Source: an uncultured Solobacterium sp. (lineage in GTDB: Bacteria; Bacillota_I; Bacilli_A; Erysipelotrichales; Erysipelotrichaceae). From it: a stretch of 47,548 bases of DNA. The position numbers and the translations under genes were made by a program. Shown piece by piece: positions 8,497 to 16,185 of the stretch. Below the pieces are notes generated by a model. The model did not search any database. It worked only from the letters and a program-made list of their open reading frames with translations, and was not told where the DNA came from. Position 1 is the stretch's first letter, and the number at the start of each line of letters is the position of its first letter. The stretch lies in the NCBI GenBank assembly GCA_946415785.1, contig CAMKTV010000006.1:1-47548 (forward strand), in the 5' to 3' direction.

Positions 8497-9951
8497 TTAT
8501 TTTTTCACAATCATTTTCGGTTGTAGTTTATTCAAACATAAAGAAACAACAACGCACATAATAATGAAGTTGGTTGGATTGCCACTATTAACTAAAGATT
8601 GTCCAAAGTATGCGAACAAAGGACAGAAATATAATAAGAATTCGTTGTTTTTTAGGTTTTTAAAATAATGAATAATAAACTGAATGATTATTGAGAAATA
8701 TGTTAAGAGACCTAACCACCCATAAGTGAATGCTAATTGAATTGGCTCACTATGAGTAGATAAGAATGTTGCGCCTAGTTCCTCATTAATTGCGTAATAA
8801 TAAAGCCCCTGCATTTCAGGACCAACACCAATTAACTTTTGTTCAAAAGGTAAGTATCTATTGAAGATTTCATTGGTTTCTTTCCATAACCTTAATCTAT
8901 TGTTTCCCCAATAGAAATTAAAATTGTTATATGCATTTAATAAATCAACAATTAAATAAATTAAAGAACTAATCAAGGCCATTTCAACAATGATCAAAAT
9001 AATATTTCTATATAAAGGCTTAAAATTAATTTTCTTGCCTAGAAGTACACAAACAATTCCTACTATGATAAATAGAACTGCCAAATATTTATTGTTCACT
9101 ATAAAAGCAGTAATGGATTCTAAACTAGCACATTTATCTTGAAACATTGGCAAGTACTTAATTGACAAGCAAGTAACTCCAAAAGGAATCAACAACAAAG
9201 CAAGTTTTTGGAAATTATTGCTATAAAGAATTTCTTTTGGGCAAGACGCTATCAGATAAAAACATATTCCTAAATATATGGCATCGCTGTTACATAAGAG
9301 TATATTAGAAACTGCCAAGCATGTAACTATACTATATAGCGCTCTCAATTTGGAATTATTTTCATTAGATGCTTTTTTATAAAAAATAGGAAGAAGCAAA
9401 CATAAGTATCCTACCATCCAATTCACATTTCCTATTGTTGAGATATATGAAAAATATTGTTCATGATAAATTCCATCATGAAGATGAAGGACATCTATTT
9501 TCATACTATGTAAAATTCCTAACGAGAATATAAAGATGTTAGTGATTGATAAAATAATGAAAAATGATTCTTCATCAATATTATTTGATGAATAATAAAT
9601 GATTATTAAAGTTGCAGCTAAAATAGCGAAAGATCCAATGCCCCATCCTTTGTTTCCCCAGAAAGAATCTAAAAAGTTTTGGGAATAATATGAAGATATT
9701 AAACCAATGATAGAAAAAACGATAAGCGAAACTATAATACCATTTATTCTTTTATTATCATCTTTTCTTTTTAATAGACTTATTAAAAAGACCGATATTA
9801 AAACAATAATCAAACAAATACGAAGCGTTTTTGCTTTTGTCCGAACTAAGTCAAAATATCGGTTATGCAGATACAACGGGACAATAGTAACTAACAACAA
9901 TAACACTAAAGTGTTTAACGCTCTAATTGTTTTTTTAGAAGTTAACCTCAT
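8497..9951 (-). CDS. Second Wzy/O-antigen ligase-like membrane protein
   Basis: This 484-aa protein has at least 10 hydrophobic helices and a long outer loop late in the chain. That loop holds W-G-N-N-R-L-R-L-W-K-E near residue 346, G-V-G-P-E-M-Q-G-L near 375 and S-T-H-S-E-P-I-Q-L-A near 400. The H-S-E and W-G-N-x-R-x-x-x-W features are typical of O-antigen ligases and polymerases. It is transcribed against the main cluster and divergently from the LRR protein. Its ATG has no SD; a hexamer TAGAAT lies exactly 6 bases before it with TTCACA 17 bases further up, predicting a leaderless mRNA. It may polymerise or attach a glycan, possibly one different from that made by the rightward cluster. Confidence 0.75.
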   Translation of the reverse strand: MRLTSKKTIRALNTLVLLLLVTIVPLYLHNRYFDLVRTKAKTLRICLIIVLISVFLISLLKRKDDNKRINGIIVSLIVFSIIGLISSYYSQNFLDSFWGNKGWGIGSFAILAATLIIIYYSSNNIDEESFFIILSITNIFIFSLGILHSMKIDVLHLHDGIYHEQYFSYISTIGNVNWMVGYLCLLLPIFYKKASNENNSKLRALYSIVTCLAVSNILLCNSDAIYLGICFYLIASCPKEILYSNNFQKLALLLIPFGVTCLSIKYLPMFQDKCASLESITAFIVNNKYLAVLFIIVGIVCVLLGKKINFKPLYRNIILIIVEMALISSLIYLIVDLLNAYNNFNFYWGNNRLRLWKETNEIFNRYLPFEQKLIGVGPEMQGLYYYAINEELGATFLSTHSEPIQLAFTYGWLGLLTYFSIIIQFIIHYFKNLKNNEFLLYFCPLFAYFGQSLVNSGNPTNFIIMCVVVSLCLNKLQPKMIVKK

Positions 9952-9957
9952 AAAATA

Positions 9958-9986
9958 ATTCTACATTAGTTTATGTTTTGTGTGAA
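9958..9986 (-). promoter_or_regulatory. Promoter of the second Wzy-like gene, leaderless type
   Basis: Read on the minus strand: TTCACA (9981-9986), 17-base spacer, TAGAAT (9958-9963), then 6 bases and the ATG. Both hexamers match consensus at 5 of 6 positions. The +1 would be the A of the start codon. Confidence 0.6.
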
Positions 9987-10011
9987 TGGAATGGCTGTCA
10001 TTAAAAATGTA

Positions 10012-10040
10012 TAGACTGAAAAAAGATAAAATTATATAAT
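10012..10040 (+). promoter_or_regulatory. Promoter of the LRR protein gene
   Basis: TAGACT (10012-10017), 17-base spacer, TATAAT (10035-10040). The predicted +1 near 10047 gives a short leader containing the GAGG at 10054-10057. Confidence 0.55.
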
Positions 10041-10065
10041 TTTGAATAATTATGAGGTTGTTAGC

Positions 10066-12843
10066 ATGAAAAAGTTAGTGAAAATATTTTTAGAAGTCAT
10101 TTGTTTAATAACAATAATGAGCACAAACGTATCTGCAGCTCATGGCGGTTATATAAAGGTTGGCGACACAAATGTTTATGGAACAACAGGACAGGAATGT
10201 TTTTACGAAGGGCACATATCGACATATGATGCTTTTTCCGAGACGATTCTTCGTTACCCAACGCTATCTAATCTTAAAAAGATAAGCGCCATTAATGATA
10301 AGTTGCCTAGTTCTGATGACTATGATTTGTTGATGGAGAATGAAAATTTTTATGTAATCAAAGTCAACAATTTTTATAGTTATCTTGGTTTTGACGTATA
10401 TAACGACGACATTAAAGAAGGAACACTTGTTTATGCTGCAACTTATTCAATTTCAACAGAAAAATGGGAATTAATAAATGCATATCAATATGACTATTAT
10501 TATTCAACAGCTAGTTTTCAATTAGAAAACGAAGCCAATGTAATTCTTATTTATGCAATTCCTAGAACGCAAAATGGTGCAAGACCTGATGCTACTGGTA
10601 ACGCAAGTGGTGATGCAAGTGGTGATGCAAGTGGTGATGCATCTGGAGATGCTTCCGGGAATGCTAGCGGTGATGCCTCAGGTAGCGCAACTTATTTCTT
10701 TGCAAATAGCGACCTCAATAATTGTAAAGATACGGGAAGTGATCGAAACATAAAATGGTACCAATATAAAGATGGAACGTTATTAGTAAAGGGCGATGGC
10801 GACATGCCTATGTATAATAATGGGTACTATTTTTTACGCTCTCCATTCTATTGGCTGGAAAGAGATATTAATAGTTTAATAGTTGATAGTTCTATCACAT
10901 CGGTTGGTATTGGTGCTTTTGCGAATTGTACTCATTTAACATCAGCAATACTTGGCGATCAAGTTGCATCTATATATGAATGTGCATTTGATGGTTGCTA
11001 TAATTTGAATTCAATTTCAATATTTGGAGATGTAACGTTTATTGACGATACAGCTTTTAACAATTGCTCAAATTTGACTATTTATTCTATTAACAATTCT
11101 TATATAAACGATTATTGCGAAAGAAATAACATCAATCATAAAGAATTAAGCGAGAGAAGCATATCAATTGTTGAACCTATAAAGAAGCAGTATTCAAACG
11201 ATTTCATGGAGTTAGATTTAACGGGCCTAACTGTAAAACTAGTATACGGGAATGGTGACTATGAGGTTCAAAAAACTATAAATGATGGATACACAATTGA
11301 TTATTTTGCTCCTGGCTATTATGATTATGGCAAATATGAAATAACTGTTGTATATAATAATCTTTCTCAAACATTTGGAATATATATGTTACCGACAGAT
11401 TATTATTTAACAGCCTATGATATTGTTGATGGTTTTGAAGCGTTCTTATATGAAGATGGAACTTTGATTGTTTTTGGAAGCGGAGCTCTTCCTGATGATT
11501 TTGTTAGCATTTTAGATAATAAGCACAATTGGGATTATCGCAAGAGAATCAAATCTATCTATATTGATGATTCAATCGTTTCTATAGGTTCGTTTGCATT
11601 CTCGAGTTGCCCAAATTTGAGTTATATAAAAACTCCTAATAGTTTAATAACGGTCGGCACTTATGCTTTTGCATATTGTGAAAAATTATATTATGCAGAT
11701 TTTTATGGCAACGAATTAAAGAGCATATCTTCATATGCATTTTATGGCTGCGACAATTTGAACTATGCATATCTTCCAAACAGCGTAACATTTATTGGGG
11801 CTGGTGCCTTTACTTACACAAATTTAGAAAATGAAGAAATTAAGGAGTGCAATTTAAATGTAACAATTTACTCAACAAATAACGGTTATGTTGAAAGGTA
11901 CTGTATTGAAAATGGTTTTGAATATTACGAATTGGGCAACAAAATAAGTTACAAAACAGTGTCGGGAACTTTACTAGCAAACGGAACAATTAATCTAGAT
12001 ATAAAACTTGGATTTGATTCTTTTGCAGATGCTGAAGATGTTTACATTACTATTAACGAAGAGCGAATTGAACTTTCTGATTTGGATGTAAATGATGGGA
12101 TTTATACAATTTCAACACCAGAGGTGAGTCCTAAAAATTTAAATGATTCATTTTCTATTAGAATATATGATAAAAATGACAATCCACTTGCAAACAAAAT
12201 TGAAATATCTATTACAGATTATATTTATAGTTTGATTAATTTAAATAGTACAAGTGATGAAGCAAAAACATTCTACAAATCTTTATTAAATTATGCATCA
12301 TATGCTCAACAGTTGTTTAATCATAATGTGAATAATTTAGCTAATGATTCTTTATCTATTGAAGATAAGAATGTTGAAGCGATCTCTTATTCTGATGTTT
12401 ATGGATTTAAACCGATTATTTTAGGAAATACTGATGGAATTTCAGCTTATGGACAAACATTAACATTAAGTAACGAAACAAGTTATAGAGTATATTTCAA
12501 ACTAGATTACGGTCATAACATCAATGAGTATGATTTCTTTATTGATGGAGAAAGCGTAACACCAATTAAGTATTCTTATAACATGTGCTATGTGAATACT
12601 GAAAAGTATGCTGCACCAGATTTAGGAATTAATCATATTGTATCTGTTGTTCATAAAGAAAATGGTGGTAATTTGCATGTCGATAATTCCGTGTTATCTT
12701 ATGCGGAAATCGTTTTGAGAAATGAACCAGAAACTGAAAGTGATCTTAAATTAACTAAAGCTATGAAAGCCATGTACCTTTACTTTAAGAACGCAAATAT
12801 TCTTCTTGGAAGAGAAGATGTGATTCCTATCAAACCATATTAA
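10066..12843 (+). CDS. Secreted BspA-like leucine-rich-repeat protein with GDAS linker
   Basis: The start at ATG 10066 was chosen because GAGG lies 8 bases upstream and the protein then opens with a classic signal peptide (MKKLVKIFLEV, hydrophobic core, A-x-A-like site near residue 26). It has 925 aa. The order is: a unique N-terminal region; a low-complexity linker of GDAS/GNAS units (about residues 178-208); a first BspA-type LRR_5 block (I-T-S-V-G-I-G-A-F-A-N-C type repeats, about 275-365); a bacterial Ig-like segment (about 365-450); a second LRR_5 block (about 475-630); and a beta-rich then helical C-terminal domain. There is no LPxTG or other obvious anchor, so it may be released or bound non-covalently. 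BspA-like proteins often bind host or bacterial surfaces. Leu and Gly codons look more mixed than in the housekeeping genes. Confidence 0.8.
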   Translation: MKKLVKIFLEVICLITIMSTNVSAAHGGYIKVGDTNVYGTTGQECFYEGHISTYDAFSETILRYPTLSNLKKISAINDKLPSSDDYDLLMENENFYVIKVNNFYSYLGFDVYNDDIKEGTLVYAATYSISTEKWELINAYQYDYYYSTASFQLENEANVILIYAIPRTQNGARPDATGNASGDASGDASGDASGDASGNASGDASGSATYFFANSDLNNCKDTGSDRNIKWYQYKDGTLLVKGDGDMPMYNNGYYFLRSPFYWLERDINSLIVDSSITSVGIGAFANCTHLTSAILGDQVASIYECAFDGCYNLNSISIFGDVTFIDDTAFNNCSNLTIYSINNSYINDYCERNNINHKELSERSISIVEPIKKQYSNDFMELDLTGLTVKLVYGNGDYEVQKTINDGYTIDYFAPGYYDYGKYEITVVYNNLSQTFGIYMLPTDYYLTAYDIVDGFEAFLYEDGTLIVFGSGALPDDFVSILDNKHNWDYRKRIKSIYIDDSIVSIGSFAFSSCPNLSYIKTPNSLITVGTYAFAYCEKLYYADFYGNELKSISSYAFYGCDNLNYAYLPNSVTFIGAGAFTYTNLENEEIKECNLNVTIYSTNNGYVERYCIENGFEYYELGNKISYKTVSGTLLANGTINLDIKLGFDSFADAEDVYITINEERIELSDLDVNDGIYTISTPEVSPKNLNDSFSIRIYDKNDNPLANKIEISITDYIYSLINLNSTSDEAKTFYKSLLNYASYAQQLFNHNVNNLANDSLSIEDKNVEAISYSDVYGFKPIILGNTDGISAYGQTLTLSNETSYRVYFKLDYGHNINEYDFFIDGESVTPIKYSYNMCYVNTEKYAAPDLGINHIVSVVHKENGGNLHVDNSVLSYAEIVLRNEPETESDLKLTKAMKAMYLYFKNANILLGREDVIPIKPY
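10597..10689 (+). repeat. Tandem 12-bp coding repeat (GDAS/GNAS units)
   Basis: Seven and three-quarter units of Gly-Asp/Asn-Ala-Ser lie in frame within the LRR protein gene. The first units are nearly identical at DNA level (GGTGATGCAAGT), while later units use other synonymous codons (GCATCTGGAGATGCTTCC). The array may therefore expand or contract by slippage, but is conserved as protein. Confidence 0.9.
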
Positions 12844-12857
12844 AGTTTTAAAAAGAG

Positions 12858-12885
12858 AACAGGATATCGATTATGATATCCTGTT
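12858..12885. terminator. Bidirectional terminator between the LRR gene and addA
   Basis: An 11-bp perfect stem AACAGGATATC / GATATCCTGTT has a 6-base loop. T-rich sequence follows on the plus strand and CTCTTTTT on the minus strand. It serves the two convergent genes. Confidence 0.88.
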
Positions 12886-15800
12886 TTAGTTTATATCAAT
12901 GTGATATATTAACGCGTCTTCTGCATCTTTACCAATCAATTGTTTAGTCGCTTCCATATAAGCATCTAATTGATTTCTATAGTGTTTGTCTAAACCTACA
13001 TCTGTTTTATTTGTCTTCCAATCTATTATGTGCAGTTTTCCATCAACTTCATATATTAAGTCGATAATGCCATTCCATAATTTATTATCTTTTGTTTTAT
13101 ATGTGAAAGGAACTTCTGTATAAACGTTGTCGGCTTTAAATAATATTGGAAGGATATTTGAAGCAGCTCCATTTATCTGTTTAAAGCCACCACTATTCAT
13201 CACGTCGTATACCTTCCCTAACATTAATCTGAAATCATTTAGATATTCTTCAAAGCCTGTAACCATTTCATCATTTAACACGAATTCAATTAATTCATCA
13301 CGTACACATTGATTTTTAGAATTAATGATAACTTCCATTAATCTATGAACCATGGTACCTGAAACAGTAGCTAACGAATCACCGCTACTTTCATATAATT
13401 GTTTTTGTGTTTTTTCATCTATCTCTTCTATTTCATCCATCTGATTATCATCTATGACTTTACTAGGATTGAATAGTTTAATCTTTGATTTTTCTAATGT
13501 ATCTTTATTTTCATCAAAAACATTTTTAGATAAAAGATTGTAATCAGTAATTTTAGGTTTCTTTTCTTTAGCTGAATCAGTCGCTAATAAAGTTTTAATA
13601 TCAGTCAATTTTTTATATGATCCTTCTAATAAGTCATACCAAGGATTTGATTGAGCCAGACCAGTTTTAGTTAATTTATTGGCGATGATTAAAACATTCT
13701 TAGCTCTTGTTGCGCCCACATATTGAAGACGTTTGTTTTCAGCATCAGTACATTCGTTTTCTATTTCACCATGAGGATCTTTGTATTTATCAGTTTCAAT
13801 AATTGTTATATATCCATCAGAGACTTTAAATAGATAACCTTTATTGCCTGTATCTAATCTTTCTAATCTAAAGTCACCAGGTTTTTTATTCTTTTTAGGA
13901 TGTACCAATATAACAACAGCTTTCTCTAAGCCTTTTACTTTATGTAAATTAGCGATATGAACTTTATTTAAATTTCTTTCAAGTCCTGGACATCTTTCCT
14001 GATTGTTACTTTCATATAATAATTTTTCAAAGAAAGTTATCGCATCATTATGAGTTATTATTTCTTTACTATTTTCTTTTTCTTTTAATAACTCCAAGGC
14101 AAAATAAACATATTCCATATTTTCTGTGCCCTGTTTTTTGAATGCTTCAACATTATTAATTATCTTTGTGAATAAAGAAGATGATGTTAATACTTTAGCT
14201 TCTTTCGCATATTGATTTAATAATCTTAAAGCGTATTTTAATTCTTCAGAGATATTTAAATCTGTTACATCATTTAAGACATTAAAATAATAACCATTCT
14301 TTTTAGCTTCCGTTATATCTTTTTCTTTTATATTAAATAAACCAGATTTTAAGGAAGCATATAAATAGCGATTATCACTAGGATTACTTACAGCAGCGAA
14401 GAAATTCATGAAAGATTTAAATGCTTTAGATTCTTCAAAATTGATATTTCCTTCTACAAAACAAGGAATTCCACTATTTCTAAATTCTTTTGTATATTTT
14501 GGAATACAACCTTTTGTAGGAGTGATAATCATAAAATCATCCCACTTTATTCTTCTTTTAACGATTTCTATATTTCCGTTTTTATCTTTTCTTTTGTCTA
14601 ATATCTGATATTTATCATTATCATATAATTTAAGAATGATATCTTTAACTTCAGCTTGATCATCAGTATTTTCAGCATCATATTTATATACACCAGAAAA
14701 TGTTTTGATGTCTTCTTTTATATCATTAGGCATTGGTTCAAATTTAGCCTGATTATCACTTTCTATTAACAGATCTTCGAAGGTGTTATTAAACCAATCT
14801 TTTAAATCAGAAGTAGATCTGAAATTCTTATATAAATGTAATACTTCACCAACTGGCTGTTTAAACATCTTTTCAACATTTAAATATGATGCGACATCTG
14901 CATTTTTAAAACGATAGATTGATTGTTTAGGGTCACCGACAATAAATAATGAACCTTTATGAGGAATACAATCTTTCCAGTTTGGTTTAATATCTTCAGC
15001 AGCCAGATAGAAGAATATTTCAGCCTGGATTGGATCAGTATCCTGGAATTCATCAATTAAGAAATATTTATGCCTTTCATATATGTGCTTAATTAATTTG
15101 CCACCATTAACCGCATCTTTTCTTAAGGTATCTCTTAAATAGATTAAGTAATCATTAAAAGTTAAAAATCCCTGTTTTCTTAATTTTTCTAATATTCTTG
15201 GTTTTGCGTCATTAGCCAGATTTAAAGTTATCGCATATTGGCGGTCCATTAATTCTTTAAATATTAAAAGCAATTTTTCTTTATTTAATTCATAATGATG
15301 AGATCTACCCTGATGTTCCACAAAATAATCGATGCCTTCTTCTAAAGCATTTCTTACCAAGGCATCATTGAAGAGCCTGAAATCTTTTTTACCGAATGTC
15401 TGTTTATAGGCGAATAAGATATTAGAAATATTATCTTCCCAAGAATCATAAAAATAAGATGAATAATTATTGAAATTTTCTCTTAATACTTTGGCGTTGT
15501 CTTCATTTGAAGAAGATATGAAATTAGGATTATCTTTTAAGACTTTTACGATTTTTCTTACTGTTTTTATTTCATCTTCATATTCTGTATCAGTATCTAC
15601 TTTTATGTAAGGAGGGACTACCATTTCACAATCTCTATGTCTTAACAATGAATTAAGTGTTAAAACAAAAGCATCTTCTGGGAAACGATGGAAACGCATG
15701 AATTCTTTAGCTTCTTCCGTTAAATCGTCATTATAATAACCATTTAAGATATTGGCATATTCTTTCTTATATAATTCATTGGCCGTTTCTTCATCAATAA

Positions 15801-16185
15801 TTGTGGAATCAGAAGGTATTAATCCTTCATTTGGATGTTCAGACATTATCATATTACAAAAGGCATCGATAGTGCCCATGAAGGCTAAGTCAATGTTTTG
15901 TAAGGCATGAACATATCTGTCTTTATATTCAGTATCTTTTAATGATTCTTCAATCAATTTATTTTGAAATCTTTCATAGAATTCATTGGCTGCAGCTTTG
16001 GTAAAAGTGATGGCTGAGATATGAGAGATATCTTTTCCTTCTTCAATTAGTTTAACCATTCTTGAAACTAAGGCTGTTGTTTTACCAGAACCGGCACCAG
16101 CTTCCACAAAATAATTTTCATTGATATTAGAAGTTATTTTCTTGCGAGAGCTTTCATCAATTTTAATTTGTTTATCAAATTCCAT
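12886..16185 (-). CDS. addA: AddA-like ATP-dependent helicase/nuclease subunit A
   Basis: This 1099-aa UvrD-type helicase carries a C-terminal RecB-family nuclease. Walker A A-G-A-G-S-G-K-T-T is at residues 29-37. Walker B D-E-F-Q-D-T-D-P is near 378 and G-D-P-K-Q-S-I-Y-R-F near 413. Motif VI Y-V-G-A-T-R-A-K is near 822. The nuclease residues lie in G-I-I-D-L-I-Y-E (about 1040) and I-D-W-K-T-N-K (about 1058). With AddB it processes double-strand DNA ends for RecA loading. It is somewhat shorter than typical AddA (about 1200 aa). Its ATG overlaps the addB stop (TAATG), preceded by GGAGGG, so the two are made together. Confidence 0.9.
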   Translation of the reverse strand: MEFDKQIKIDESSRKKITSNINENYFVEAGAGSGKTTALVSRMVKLIEEGKDISHISAITFTKAAANEFYERFQNKLIEESLKDTEYKDRYVHALQNIDLAFMGTIDAFCNMIMSEHPNEGLIPSDSTIIDEETANELYKKEYANILNGYYNDDLTEEAKEFMRFHRFPEDAFVLTLNSLLRHRDCEMVVPPYIKVDTDTEYEDEIKTVRKIVKVLKDNPNFISSSNEDNAKVLRENFNNYSSYFYDSWEDNISNILFAYKQTFGKKDFRLFNDALVRNALEEGIDYFVEHQGRSHHYELNKEKLLLIFKELMDRQYAITLNLANDAKPRILEKLRKQGFLTFNDYLIYLRDTLRKDAVNGGKLIKHIYERHKYFLIDEFQDTDPIQAEIFFYLAAEDIKPNWKDCIPHKGSLFIVGDPKQSIYRFKNADVASYLNVEKMFKQPVGEVLHLYKNFRSTSDLKDWFNNTFEDLLIESDNQAKFEPMPNDIKEDIKTFSGVYKYDAENTDDQAEVKDIILKLYDNDKYQILDKRKDKNGNIEIVKRRIKWDDFMIITPTKGCIPKYTKEFRNSGIPCFVEGNINFEESKAFKSFMNFFAAVSNPSDNRYLYASLKSGLFNIKEKDITEAKKNGYYFNVLNDVTDLNISEELKYALRLLNQYAKEAKVLTSSSLFTKIINNVEAFKKQGTENMEYVYFALELLKEKENSKEIITHNDAITFFEKLLYESNNQERCPGLERNLNKVHIANLHKVKGLEKAVVILVHPKKNKKPGDFRLERLDTGNKGYLFKVSDGYITIIETDKYKDPHGEIENECTDAENKRLQYVGATRAKNVLIIANKLTKTGLAQSNPWYDLLEGSYKKLTDIKTLLATDSAKEKKPKITDYNLLSKNVFDENKDTLEKSKIKLFNPSKVIDDNQMDEIEEIDEKTQKQLYESSGDSLATVSGTMVHRLMEVIINSKNQCVRDELIEFVLNDEMVTGFEEYLNDFRLMLGKVYDVMNSGGFKQINGAASNILPILFKADNVYTEVPFTYKTKDNKLWNGIIDLIYEVDGKLHIIDWKTNKTDVGLDKHYRNQLDAYMEATKQLIGKDAEDALIYHIDIN

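Noticed and set aside
8459-8668. 69-aa plus-strand ORF after the flippase
   Set aside because: It begins inside the terminator hairpin and lies antisense to the well-supported Wzy-like gene.
10597-10689. CRISPR-like short repeats
   Set aside because: Units are contiguous 12-mers without spacers and encode a regular in-frame peptide.
10553-10753. 66-aa ORF with repeated M-Q-V-V
   Set aside because: It is the GDAS-encoding repeat read in another frame; the in-frame gene has signal peptide and domains.
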